Shown here piece by piece: positions 52,473 to 61,089 of a stretch of DNA of 64,000 nt. The notes under the pieces are model-generated. The model saw only the letters and a list, made by a program, of their open reading frames with translations. It searched no databases and had not been told where the DNA came from. The translations under genes and the position numbers were made by a program. The DNA is from Phycisphaerae bacterium (GTDB lineage Bacteria > Planctomycetota > Phycisphaerae > UBA1845 > Fen-1342). The DNA lies in NCBI GenBank assembly GCA_017999985.1, contig JAGNKU010000014.1, positions 1 to 64,000 on the forward strand. Direction: 5' to 3'. The stretch's first letter is position 1. The number at the start of each line of letters is the position of its first letter.

Positions 52473-55070
52473 TCACGGACGCGTCGGCACGTCCGATAGC
52501 TCGGTGCGCAGCTCCCGGGCGAGACCGCTCCAGCGGGATTCCGGGAACGCTGCCAGAAACTCATCCAGTCGCAGTCGCGCGTCAGCCCGCGCCGCCGCTC
52601 CGTAACCGCCGTAAAGCAGCAACGCCGCCTCGACGAGCGGGAGTTCATTCGGCAACTGCCTGCGGGAGTGCAACAAGCGCAACGCCGCGAGCGCGCGGTC
52701 GAACTCGCGTGCCTTGGGCACGGGCTCGCCGGCGGCCGAACGCTTGACCCACTCCACCGCGGTTGTCATATCCCCATCACGAAGGCTGACCAGCATGGAG
52801 GCGAGGCAGGCCAGCGGGTTCTGCGGGTCTGCTGACAGCAGGTCGCGCGCGGCTTCTGCAGTCATCGCGTCGCCGGCCAATGCCAGCGCCCAGACGAAAT
52901 AGGACCGGAACTCGCGGCGGTCGGGGGCGCGCTCGAGGGCGTCGCTCCACGCCGGCACGGCGTCCTGCGGGCGACCGGACTGCAGACAGACTTCGTGATA
53001 GCCGCGGAGCGCCGTGTAATTAGTTGGGTCGTCGCGAATCAGGGCGTCATAGACCTTGGTGGCCTGGTCCCAGTGATGGCTGCGCAGGTGATATTCGGCC
53101 AGGATCAGGCCGGCTTGGGCGTTCGTGGGATCTGCGTGAAGGACTTCGCTGATGAGCTGGTATCCGACTGCCCCCTCGCCGTAGCGGATCTGGCACAGGG
53201 CCATGCCCATCTTGGCCAGCGGTGGTGGATTGCCGGCCTCGAAGGCGCGGGCAAATTTCGCGCAGGCCTCCGAGTCGCGCTCGAGCGTGAACAGCAACAG
53301 CGCGCCGTAATCGGTGAAGTGCGCGCTGCGCAGGACTGGATCGTCCGGCAGGTGTGCTTCGCACCGCCGATAGGCGTCTTCGGCGTCCGTGTACTGGTCC
53401 AGCGCCTGGTATGCATGGGCAAGGTGTCGCCACGTGTCGAACGTGTCCGGCGCCAGTTGCCTGGCCAGTTCGGCCTGCGCCAATCCCTGGGCGGCAGCCC
53501 CGGCCCGGAGGAACGCCTCGGCAAGTCGGCCGTGGAGAGCGGCTCGGGCGCGGTCGTCGCTGAACTGCGCGGCGAGGTGCTCTGAATCGGCCAACGCGGC
53601 CAACGTCTCGCGTGTCAGGGCTCGGAAGTGCGCGGCTTGGCTTTGACCCTGCGGAATACGTGCCAGCTCATCCGCGGGCAGGGGGTGACTTTGTGCGGCT
53701 TCGTATGTGGCGGCCAGCGCTTCGAGGGCCCGCGGGTCGTTCGGGTGCGTATCCGCCAGGTGCCGCGCACGCCGGACGCTGCTGCGTGCCGTTGCACACC
53801 GAGGAATGTCCAGGAAGACGAACAGGCCCGCCAGCCCGACGACGATGAGATGCGTCACGGGCGACGCGCGCAGCAGGCCGCGGGGTGTCAGTGATGCGAG
53901 CCAAGACAGCAGTACCGCCCCGAGGACCAGCGCGCCCCCCATGAGCGGCAGGTACAGGTCACGGTCAGCGGGCGCGCTGCCGTGCCAGGCCGACAGCCCG
54001 ACCGCTGGCAGCAACGTGGCCCAGACCCATGCCCAGCCGAGCAACACAGGCCGCAGCGGCGGTCTGCGCCAGGCCAGAGTCGTGTGCACGGCACTGGCGA
54101 GCAGCAGCAGCAATCCGCCCCAGACACGCGGGTCGTTCCAGGTGACACCCGGATCGGGCAGCACGGCAAACGGCTGGTCGATGGGCAGGCAGCCCATCCG
54201 GAAGTACGCCCAGATCGCTACCGCGCCACGCGAAAAGGCGGCTGCGCCAAGGCCGGCCGCGTCGCCCTCGACGCTGCCCCACGTGCTTAGCTTCGCGAAG
54301 GCGACACACAGGGCGGTGATGATGTACAAGCGCGGTGTGACCAATGCGCGGCGCCATCCGTGCGTGGTCAGCTCCAGCACGATCGCGAGCAGAATCCAGC
54401 CGACGATGGGTTTCGAGAGCATCGCGAGCAGGAGCGCTGCGGTCGACACCGCGAAATAGAGCGAACGCCTTAGCTCAAGCGCGCGAACGTGCAGGCCGAG
54501 CGCAAGCAGTGCGAAGCCGCCGGAGAGCAGCCCCGCCCGCTCGAGATCGCCGGCCCAGGTGCCGACGAGTGCGGGGTGCAGGGCCCATAGCAGCGCCAAA
54601 CCCCACGTCAGCAGCGTGGCGGCAACGGCCGCGCTGCTGCCACGCCGCAGCAGGAGCGTCAGGACCCACCAGAGCAGCAGGGCATTCGCGGCGTGCAAGA
54701 GCAAGTCGGTCCGGCGAAAGCTGACGGGGTCGCCGCGGCTGAATTCCCACTCCACGGCGTACGTGAGCGGTGCGACGGGCGCGAACAGACCACGGGGAAC
54801 GCGCCGGCAGATCGAGGCGAGGCGGTCCGGGAGAGTGGTTCCCCCGCGTCCTGGGCCAGCGGCGTTGGGATTCACGTCCGGGTCACGCAGGACGCGCTGT
54901 ACGTGGGCGTCGCATTGCCAGGGATTGCCCAGGTGCGACAGGCCGGTCACGATGACCGCGACAACCAGGATCGCGCCGTGCAGCGCAATAACCCAGTGCG
55001 CAACGCCGCCGGTCCCGACAGCGGGCCCCAGCGATACGCCGGCCGGCGGTGGAGCCGGGTCAGAAGTCAT
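52473..55070 (-). CDS. Multi-pass membrane protein with TPR domain (TMTC-like)
   Basis: 865 residues. The N-terminal half has about ten transmembrane helices (VIALHGAILVVAVIVTGL, LLLHAANALLLWWVLTLLL, VTHLIVVGLAGLFVFLDI) with loop motifs LWALHPALVGTWAGDLERAGLLSG and ADRDLYLPLMG. These resemble the planctomycete and eukaryotic TMTC proteins, GT-C-fold O-mannosyltransferase-like, with TPRs. The C-terminal half carries TPR units (DTWRHLAHAYQALDQYTDAEDAYRR; AGLILAEYHLRSHHWDQATKVYDAL). It may glycosylate or assemble envelope proteins; this is inference from fold. No Shine-Dalgarno is evident at 55070. Confidence 0.8.
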   Translation of the reverse strand: MTSDPAPPPAGVSLGPAVGTGGVAHWVIALHGAILVVAVIVTGLSHLGNPWQCDAHVQRVLRDPDVNPNAAGPGRGGTTLPDRLASICRRVPRGLFAPVAPLTYAVEWEFSRGDPVSFRRTDLLLHAANALLLWWVLTLLLRRGSSAAVAATLLTWGLALLWALHPALVGTWAGDLERAGLLSGGFALLALGLHVRALELRRSLYFAVSTAALLLAMLSKPIVGWILLAIVLELTTHGWRRALVTPRLYIITALCVAFAKLSTWGSVEGDAAGLGAAAFSRGAVAIWAYFRMGCLPIDQPFAVLPDPGVTWNDPRVWGGLLLLLASAVHTTLAWRRPPLRPVLLGWAWVWATLLPAVGLSAWHGSAPADRDLYLPLMGGALVLGAVLLSWLASLTPRGLLRASPVTHLIVVGLAGLFVFLDIPRCATARSSVRRARHLADTHPNDPRALEALAATYEAAQSHPLPADELARIPQGQSQAAHFRALTRETLAALADSEHLAAQFSDDRARAALHGRLAEAFLRAGAAAQGLAQAELARQLAPDTFDTWRHLAHAYQALDQYTDAEDAYRRCEAHLPDDPVLRSAHFTDYGALLLFTLERDSEACAKFARAFEAGNPPPLAKMGMALCQIRYGEGAVGYQLISEVLHADPTNAQAGLILAEYHLRSHHWDQATKVYDALIRDDPTNYTALRGYHEVCLQSGRPQDAVPAWSDALERAPDRREFRSYFVWALALAGDAMTAEAARDLLSADPQNPLACLASMLVSLRDGDMTTAVEWVKRSAAGEPVPKAREFDRALAALRLLHSRRQLPNELPLVEAALLLYGGYGAAARADARLRLDEFLAAFPESRWSGLARELRTELSDVPTRP

Positions 55071-55177
55071 AGGTGTGTGTTATCGCCGCTGGCCCGCCGC
55101 GCGGCAAGCACGGCGTGGCAAGCGGCCGAGCGCGGTGGCGGTGGAGCCGCTGGAAGCGGACTTACGCATTATTAAAC

Positions 55178-55222
55178 TTGCTCCACCGATCTAGAACCCC
55201 TACAATTGGCGCGCGGTATAAT
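55178..55222 (+). promoter_or_regulatory. Candidate promoter(s) of the HNH gene
   Basis: TTGCTC (55178-55183), 17-nt spacer, TACAAT (55201-55206). A second, perfect -10 TATAAT stands at 55217-55222 without a clear -35. Confidence 0.5.
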
Positions 55223-55256
55223 GAGAACCGCAACGGGTAGTTGCGGGAGGTGAATG

Positions 55257-55886
55257 ATGATCGCCGCCGAGTCGGCCCTGTCGGCAAACGTGCTCCTGCT
55301 CAATCGGCTGTACATGGCCGTGCGGGTGGTGAGTGCGCGCCGCGCGCTGACGCTGCTGTATCGCGAACTGGCGGAGGTCGTCTCGGTCGATGACGGCCAG
55401 TATCTCGCGTACGACTTCAACGACTGGGTGGAGGTCAGCCAGGCCAAGCGCCAGTTCGAGCCGGAGCGCTACGACTGGGTGCGGACGGTGCGCTTCCAGA
55501 TCGCCGTCCCAAAGATCATCCGCCTGCTCGGCTACGACAAGCTGCCGGCGGTGGGCGTCAAGCTCAACCGCCGGAACCTGTTCGCGCGCGATCAGAACCG
55601 CTGCCAGTATTGCGGGAAGCGGTATGCGACCACGGAGTTGAGTTTGGATCACGTCATTCCGCGGTCGCAGGGCGGCGACAACTCGTGGGAAAACATTGTC
55701 TGTGCCTGCATCCACTGCAACGTGAAGAAGGGCGGCCGCACGCCACAGCAGGCGCACATGACGCTCATCAACCACCCGGTGAAGCCGAAGCGCTCGCCGG
55801 TCCTGACCATCAAGCTCTCGGACTCGAAGTACGCGAGCTGGAAGCAATTCCTCGATTTTGCCTACTGGAACGTGGAGCTGAAGTAA
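55257..55886 (+). CDS. HNH endonuclease family protein
   Basis: 209 residues. The N-terminal part (ANVLLLNRLYMAVRVVSARRALTLLYR...VVSVDDGQYLAYDFNDW) is the conserved leader of a widespread chromosomal HNH family. The HNH core has CQYCGKRYATTELSLDHVIPRSQGG, then ENIVCACIHCNVKKGGRTP, with two CxxC zinc pairs and the catalytic His. The role of the family is not known; it is common in planctomycetes and cyanobacteria and is not tied to a mobile element here. ATG 55257 is preferred over 55254 because GGGAGG lies 6 nt before it. Confidence 0.93.
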   Translation: MIAAESALSANVLLLNRLYMAVRVVSARRALTLLYRELAEVVSVDDGQYLAYDFNDWVEVSQAKRQFEPERYDWVRTVRFQIAVPKIIRLLGYDKLPAVGVKLNRRNLFARDQNRCQYCGKRYATTELSLDHVIPRSQGGDNSWENIVCACIHCNVKKGGRTPQQAHMTLINHPVKPKRSPVLTIKLSDSKYASWKQFLDFAYWNVELK

Positions 55887-55976
55887 CCCGGGTTGACGAC
55901 CGGGCGGACGGGCCGTATCGTCACCGGCCCAGTGGCAGGGAAGCTGTGTCGTGGAGCCCGTATTGGGGTTGCAGGC

Positions 55977-56315
55977 ATGTCCGTCCAACAGTGGTCCGAG
56001 ACCGTCGTGCTGGGTGAGTTGGGGGATGATCCGCAGTTCACGGATGACCTGGCGGCGATCGTCGACCAGTGCACGCGCGACCCGCGCCAGGACGTGCTCA
56101 TCAATCTGAACGCGGTCAACTACCTGAACTCGTCCAACATCGCCCAACTGCTGAAGCTGCGGAAACTGGTGATGATCACCAACCAGCGCCGCCTGAAGCT
56201 GGCCGGTGTGAACACGCAAGTCTGGGGCGTGTTCCTGGTCACCGGGCTCGACCGCATCTTCGAGTTCGTGGACGACGTGCCTAGCGGGTTGGCCAGCCTG
56301 CAGATGGGGGACTGA
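55977..56315 (+). CDS. STAS-domain protein (anti-sigma factor antagonist-like)
   Basis: 112 residues, a single STAS domain. The fold is read from ETVVLGELGDD, DVLINLNAVNYLNSSNIAQLLKLRKLV and RRLKLAGVNTQVWGVFLVTGLDRIFEF. The serines in LNSSN occupy the site that is phosphorylated in SpoIIAA-like proteins. It should take part in a partner-switching circuit, but no anti-sigma kinase or phosphatase gene is adjacent. The start at 55977 fits family length; the longer frame from 55893 is less likely. It lies 90 nt after the HNH gene and may be co-transcribed. Confidence 0.9.
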   Translation: MSVQQWSETVVLGELGDDPQFTDDLAAIVDQCTRDPRQDVLINLNAVNYLNSSNIAQLLKLRKLVMITNQRRLKLAGVNTQVWGVFLVTGLDRIFEFVDDVPSGLASLQMGD

Positions 56316-56359
56316 GCCGGGGGACTGCCTCATTGAGAGTGACTGACCGCAGAGGTGGT

Positions 56360-56376
56360 ACGGGCGTCCCGCCCGT
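56360..56376. repeat. REP-like palindrome
   Basis: ACGGGCG-TCC-CGCCCGT, 7-bp arms with 3-nt centre, within a GC-rich stretch between convergent STAS and PHP genes. It may be a repeated extragenic element or a transcription stem; only one copy is seen here. Confidence 0.45.
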
Positions 56377-56471
56377 CGCGGGAGCGGGCAAGATGTCGGT
56401 ACCATCCAGCTTGGATTGATTTTGAGGCACTGCGCCAGCGTCCGGTGGGGGCTGTGCCTCGCAACCGCCGC

Positions 56472-57419
56472 TTACGCCGGCAGGGCCCGGGCAAACCCGC
56501 GGATCAGAAGATCCTGGTGCTTGTGATACCCCAGGCACACCAGCGGATAAAGCGTCTTGCCGGCCTGCTGGACCGTGCGACAGACGAACCGTTCCCAGCG
56601 ACTGGTGGCCTCGGCCATGCGGCGTTCGACATTCTTCTGGAGCACGACCCACACGTCTTCGCGCAACTTCTCCGGGGTGCCGAACCCGCCGCAACAGGCG
56701 ACCTGGCCGGCGCGGATGTTTCGCAGCGCTTCGGCCACGGTGGTGCCCTCGGTCAGCGTGTAGGTGGTCCCGACGCGGTCGGTATGCGTATCGCTGCCGG
56801 CGACGAGGACCTTGTTATGGTCGCGGGTGGCGTGCCAAGCGAAGGCGTTGTGCGCGTAGCTGCGCGTGCCGTTGAGCCCCTCGAAAACGTCGAACAGCTC
56901 GAGCATGGCTTCGATCTGCCAGGAGGTCAGGACGCGGTGCTGCGACGTCCACGTCATGTGGTTGAGGACGTAGAGCTTGTCGATCTGGCGGAGATACGGG
57001 ATCAGGTCGTAGATGTTGCCGCGGAGGCGCTGGATTTCGCGGTGCTGGGCCTCGTTGTGATCGAAGACGTTGATGTGGACTACCGTGCCGTCCTCGGGGA
57101 AGCGGGCGGAAACCTCTTCGCCGAAGATGAAGTCCGCGCGGGGACCGAGGCGATCCACCAGGGCGAGGCAGCCGTCGATGGAGTCGTGATCGGTGATCGT
57201 CACGTAGTCCATCCCGCGGGCCTTCGCGCGGCGATAGAGATCCTCCGGCTCGCACAGGGGGTGGTAGACGAGGCCGGGCAACCAGCGCAGGGTCTCGTAC
57301 GAAAACGTCGAGTGGCAGTGCAGGTCGATCCGCACGCCCGGACGTTGGTCAAAACACACGCGCTGCCCGCTTTCACGGCGGGCAGTGTATTCGAGAAGGG
57401 GCGTCAGCAAGTCACTCAT
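56472..57419 (-). CDS. PHP-domain phosphoesterase
   Basis: 315 residues, no signal peptide. Metal-binding PHP motifs are present: RIDLHCHSTFSY, MDYVTITDHDSIDG, FGEEVSARF, then HINVFDH, YVLNHMTW and LVAGSDTHTDRVG. These fit a trinuclear-metal phosphoesterase acting on a small phosphate ester or nucleotide. The first 30 residues and last 60 (RMAEATSRWERFVCRTVQQAG) are helical additions; this form is typical of planctomycete and cyanobacterial PHP proteins. Its substrate is unknown. GGAG lies 9 nt before the start. Confidence 0.9.
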   Translation of the reverse strand: MSDLLTPLLEYTARRESGQRVCFDQRPGVRIDLHCHSTFSYETLRWLPGLVYHPLCEPEDLYRRAKARGMDYVTITDHDSIDGCLALVDRLGPRADFIFGEEVSARFPEDGTVVHINVFDHNEAQHREIQRLRGNIYDLIPYLRQIDKLYVLNHMTWTSQHRVLTSWQIEAMLELFDVFEGLNGTRSYAHNAFAWHATRDHNKVLVAGSDTHTDRVGTTYTLTEGTTVAEALRNIRAGQVACCGGFGTPEKLREDVWVVLQKNVERRMAEATSRWERFVCRTVQQAGKTLYPLVCLGYHKHQDLLIRGFARALPA

Positions 57420-57534
57420 CTATTGCAGCTCCAATGCCGGTACGGATGGGCATTGTGGGGAGGGATTGTAAGCGTTTCGTGCTCCGGGCGTAAAGAATCC
57501 CTTCGGTATGTCGTGCCGCGTTGGATGTCCGCCG

Positions 57535-60500
57535 CTAGGCCGGCACGATGCCGAGCGTGACCTCGTGGCCTTCGATCCGCGCCGTCTGGGTCTCCGTGCC
57601 GGCGGGCGGTGCGGAGTGGTGGATTATAGCGGCGAGGCACTCGTTCTGGATGGTATTCGCATAGCGGGCCGCAATATCCAGCACGGGCGCCGGGCCAGTC
57701 ACGTATAAGGCGACGCGTGCCTCGTAGGCCAGTTTCTGGCTCTTGCGCAGTTCCTGCACCTGGTGGATCAACTCACGGCACAGCCCCTCGTCGCGCAGCT
57801 CCGGGGTGAGTTCGGTTTTGACGACTACGACGCCACCACGGCCCTGGGCCGCGGACCAGCCGGGCTTCGCCTCCAGCCGGACGGCGACCTCCTGCTCGGT
57901 AAGGTGCACGGCCTGGCCTGCGACGGTCACGGTCAGCATGCCGGTCTCGACGAGCGCCTTACGGGCGGCGGTCGGCTCCAGCGCGGTGAGGGCGGCAGCG
58001 ACCTCTTTGGCGAGCTTGCCGAACTTCGGGCCGATGGCCTTGAAGTCGGGCTTGATCTGGTAGGTCACGTACTGCTCGGCCTCGGTCGTAAAGCCGACCT
58101 GCTTGATGTTCAGCTCTTCCGCGATAAGTGCGCTATGTGACTGCAGCCACTCCGTATGCTCTCGGCGGGCGAGGATGATCTCGGCCCGGGCGAGCGGCTG
58201 GCGGACCTTGAGCTTCGCGGCCGTACGCGCGGCGCGGCCGAGGGAGACGATCTGGCGGACAAGGTCCATCTCCTGCGCGAGCCCCTCGTCGATGAGCGTC
58301 TCATCGGCCGTCGGGTAGTCGCACAGGTGAACGGAGATCGGCTGCCCTTCGCCGCTGCGTGGCTCCGTGGCTGCGTGGCTTTGGTTGATGAGGTTCTGGT
58401 ACATCGTCTCCGCGAAGAACGGCGTGAACGGAGCGATGAGCTGGCTGAGCGTCCAGAGTACGCCATAGAGCGTGTGGTACGCGTCCCACTTGTCCTGGTC
58501 TTTCTGGCCGCGCCAGAAGCGCTCGCGCGAGCGGCGGACGTACCAGTTCGAGAGGCCGTCGACGAAATCGTTGATCCGGCCGGCGGCGGGGTAGTTTTCG
58601 AAGCGATCCATGTTCGCGCGGACGTCGCGGATGGTGCGGTGCAGCTCGCTGATGATCCAGCGATCGAGCTCGGAGCGCTCGGCGGCGGGTCGCCAGCTTG
58701 TTCCCTGTTGCCTGTTCCCTGTTCCCTCGATCGCAAAGCCGTCGATGTTCGCGTAGATGTTGAAGAAGCTGAAGACGTTGTAGAGGCGCACGAGGAACTC
58801 GCGCTGCGCGTCGCGGATGTTGGCCTCCTGGAAGCGGACGGAGGTCCAGGGGGCCTGCGCGCTGAAGAAGTACCAGCGCATCGCGTCTGCGCCGTAGTGG
58901 TCGAAGATGTACGTCGGCTCCTTGTAGTTCTTCGTCCGCTTCGACATCTTCAGCCCGTCCTCGCCCATGACGTGGCCGAGGACGATGCAGGTCTTGTACG
59001 GCATGGGGTACGCGCGCGGAGCATTGGGTGACCCCGGCTTGAACAGCAGCGTACTGATCGCCAGTAGCCCGTAGAACCAGCCGCGCGTCTGGTCGATAGC
59101 CTCGCTGATGAAGTCGGCGGGGAAGCGCTTCGAGAAAGTCTGCACGCTGTTGTCCGCGTGCGGGAAACCCCACTGTGCGAACGGCATGCTGCCGGCGTCC
59201 CACCAGCAGTCGATGACTTCCGGGACGCGCCGCATGCGGGCGGTGGCCGTTCCCTGTTCCCTGTTCCCTGTTCCCTGATCCACAAACGGGCTGTCATACG
59301 TCCACGCGTCGATGTACGGCTTGTGGACCCGCAGGTGATCGGGGATCGTCGGATCTTCGCGTTTCGCCTGCTCCCAGACGCCGCCATCGGTGGCGCCGGG
59401 CTTGGCCAGCAGTTCCGCGTACGAGCCGATTGCTTCCATCTTGCCGGTCTTCTCGCAGACCCAGATCGGCAGCGGCGTGCCCCAGTAACGCTCGCGCGAC
59501 AGCGCCCAGTCCACGTTGTTGCGCAGGAAATCGCCGAAGCGGCCTTCCTGGATGTGCTCGGGCAGCCAATTGACCGCGTCGTTGTTCTTGAGAAATTCCT
59601 CTTTGAACTGGCTTGTGCGGACGAACCAGCTCTGCCGGGCGTACTGGATGAGCGGGTCATCTTCCGACCGCGGGCAGAAGGGGTACTCGTGCTCGATCGT
59701 CGCCTGGTGATACAGGACGCCGCGCTCTTTCAGCTCCTGCATGATCTCCTTGTCGCAGTCCTTTACCCAGCGGCCCTGGTACTTTGCGGGGGCCTCCGCA
59801 CTGAAGTTGCCGTCGGGCTTTACTGCGTTGATCAGCGGGATGGCGTCGAAATCGGCGAACCGCTGCCGCTCGTCCTGGAGCAGCAGGAAGTCCACTTCGC
59901 CGTACGCCGGCGCGATGTGCACGATGCCCGTGCCGGTCTCCAGGTCGATGAAGTCGGCGGGGACCACGCGCCAGGCGATGGCTTGCACGCTGCCGTCCTT
60001 GCACGCGGCGGTCTGGCTGGCCATCGTGCGGGCATAGCAGTCGAATGGCGGCGCATAGCGCAGGCCGATCAGGTCGCTGCCTTTGCACACGCCGATGGCT
60101 TCGAAGTCGTGCTTCGTCTTGCTGGCGACGTCGGCAACCAGCGGGCTGGCGATGTAGAAGCACTCGTTGGTCGTCTTGTCGCGCATCAGGGCGTAGTCGA
60201 TGTCCGGGCCGACGGCGGCGAAGTGGTTGCTGATCAGCGTCCAGGGCGTCGTCGTCCAGACAAGGAGCGAAACGCGCTGAGAGGGATCGAGGGATCCAGG
60301 GATCGAGGGATCAAGGTGCGGCGGTGGGCGGCCTTCGCTCGACCCCTTGATCCCTGGATCCCTTGATCCCTTCTCCGGCACCAGCGGGAACCGGATGTAC
60401 ACCGACGGGTCCTGCACCGTTCGGTAGCCCTCGCCGACCTCGCCGGCGGAGAGGGCCGTGCCGCCCTGGGCCCACCACCAGACGACCTTGTGGCCCTGGT

Positions 60501-61017
60501 AGAGCAGGCCGCGCTCGAAGAGCGTCTTCAGGCTCCACCACACGCTCTCGACATAGCTTTGATGGAACGTGACGTACGCGTCCTCGAGGTTCACCCAGAA
60601 CCCGAGCCGGCGGGTCATCTGCTCCCATTCGCGGGTGTAGCGGAAGACGCTCTCGATGCATTTGCGGACGAATTTCTCGACGCCGTAGGCCTCGATTTCC
60701 TCTTTCGTGTGGATGCCAATGCCCTTGCAGACCTCGACCTCGACGGGCAGGCCGTGGGTGTCCCAGCCGGCTTTACGCTCGACGAGCTTGCCGCACATGG
60801 TCTGATAGCGCGGGAAGAGGTCCTTGATGGCGCGCGTCAGGCAGTGCCCGGGGTGCGGCAGGCCGTTGGCGGTCGGGGGGCCCTCGTAGAAGACGAAGCG
60901 CGCAGCCTCCCGGCGCTGGTCCAGTGAGCGCTGGAAAATGTTGTGCCGCTCCCAGAATTCGAGCACGCGTTCTTCGGATTCAGGAAAGCTGAACTGAGCG
61001 GGCAGCGGCGCGAACAT
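57535..61017 (-). CDS. ileS: Isoleucyl-tRNA synthetase with repeat-derived insertions
   Basis: Class I synthetase, 1160 residues, charging tRNA-Ile and editing Val. HIGH-type motif PTANGLPHPGH near 55; editing domain around LLVWTTTPWTLISN; VPEVIDCWWDAGSMPFAQWGF; KMSKR loop MGEDGLKMSKRTKNY near 690; anticodon region SELDRWIISELHRTIRDV. Length and motifs fit the eukaryote-like (type 2) group. The usual CxxC pair before TALS is absent (VVWWWAQGGTALSAGEV). Four segments are translated simple repeats: after RFPLVPEKG (about 37 residues), DQGTGNREQGT, EGTGNRQQGT and QSHAATEPRSGEG. All lie in loops between conserved blocks and keep frame. GGAGGT precedes the start. Confidence 0.95.
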   Translation of the reverse strand: MFAPLPAQFSFPESEERVLEFWERHNIFQRSLDQRREAARFVFYEGPPTANGLPHPGHCLTRAIKDLFPRYQTMCGKLVERKAGWDTHGLPVEVEVCKGIGIHTKEEIEAYGVEKFVRKCIESVFRYTREWEQMTRRLGFWVNLEDAYVTFHQSYVESVWWSLKTLFERGLLYQGHKVVWWWAQGGTALSAGEVGEGYRTVQDPSVYIRFPLVPEKGSRDPGIKGSSEGRPPPHLDPSIPGSLDPSQRVSLLVWTTTPWTLISNHFAAVGPDIDYALMRDKTTNECFYIASPLVADVASKTKHDFEAIGVCKGSDLIGLRYAPPFDCYARTMASQTAACKDGSVQAIAWRVVPADFIDLETGTGIVHIAPAYGEVDFLLLQDERQRFADFDAIPLINAVKPDGNFSAEAPAKYQGRWVKDCDKEIMQELKERGVLYHQATIEHEYPFCPRSEDDPLIQYARQSWFVRTSQFKEEFLKNNDAVNWLPEHIQEGRFGDFLRNNVDWALSRERYWGTPLPIWVCEKTGKMEAIGSYAELLAKPGATDGGVWEQAKREDPTIPDHLRVHKPYIDAWTYDSPFVDQGTGNREQGTATARMRRVPEVIDCWWDAGSMPFAQWGFPHADNSVQTFSKRFPADFISEAIDQTRGWFYGLLAISTLLFKPGSPNAPRAYPMPYKTCIVLGHVMGEDGLKMSKRTKNYKEPTYIFDHYGADAMRWYFFSAQAPWTSVRFQEANIRDAQREFLVRLYNVFSFFNIYANIDGFAIEGTGNRQQGTSWRPAAERSELDRWIISELHRTIRDVRANMDRFENYPAAGRINDFVDGLSNWYVRRSRERFWRGQKDQDKWDAYHTLYGVLWTLSQLIAPFTPFFAETMYQNLINQSHAATEPRSGEGQPISVHLCDYPTADETLIDEGLAQEMDLVRQIVSLGRAARTAAKLKVRQPLARAEIILARREHTEWLQSHSALIAEELNIKQVGFTTEAEQYVTYQIKPDFKAIGPKFGKLAKEVAAALTALEPTAARKALVETGMLTVTVAGQAVHLTEQEVAVRLEAKPGWSAAQGRGGVVVVKTELTPELRDEGLCRELIHQVQELRKSQKLAYEARVALYVTGPAPVLDIAARYANTIQNECLAAIIHHSAPPAGTETQTARIEGHEVTLGIVPA
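58354..58381 (-). repeat. In-frame octamer repeat in ileS
   Basis: Three GCTGCGTG/GCTCCGTG units (plus-strand reading). Translated, it yields the SHAATEPRS insertion just before the conserved VHLCDYP block. Confidence 0.8.
58700..58727 (-). repeat. In-frame heptamer repeat in ileS, copy 1
   Basis: Four GTTCCCT units (second is GTTGCCT), 28 nt. It encodes EGTGNRQQGT between the IDGF and ERSELDRW blocks. The coding strand has GGG tracts with 4-nt loops. Confidence 0.88.
59249..59276 (-). repeat. In-frame heptamer repeat in ileS, copy 2
   Basis: Four perfect GTTCCCT units, 28 nt, encoding DQGTGNREQGT before MRRVPEVIDCW. The coding strand reads GGGAACA four times, a standard G-quadruplex pattern. 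Confidence 0.9.
60283..60370 (-). repeat. In-frame inverted octamer-repeat cluster in ileS
   Basis: Plus strand: GGGATCGA/GGGATCCA/GGGATCGA/GGGATCAA (60283-60316), then after a 26-nt centre the complementary CCTTGATCC-type units (60343-60370). The arms 60291-60316 and 60345-60370 pair with two mismatches. It encodes the insertion after RFPLVPEKG. Confidence 0.9.
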
Positions 61018-61089
61018 TCATACCTCCGCGGGACAAGAGCGACGTACGTCCGCGAAATCCTACACCATACAGAATCCCGGCCGCGCCTG

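Noticed and set aside
55071-55256. Mobile-element context for the HNH nuclease
   Set aside because: No intron, intein or inverted terminal repeats were seen; the N-terminal leader matches a chromosomal HNH family.
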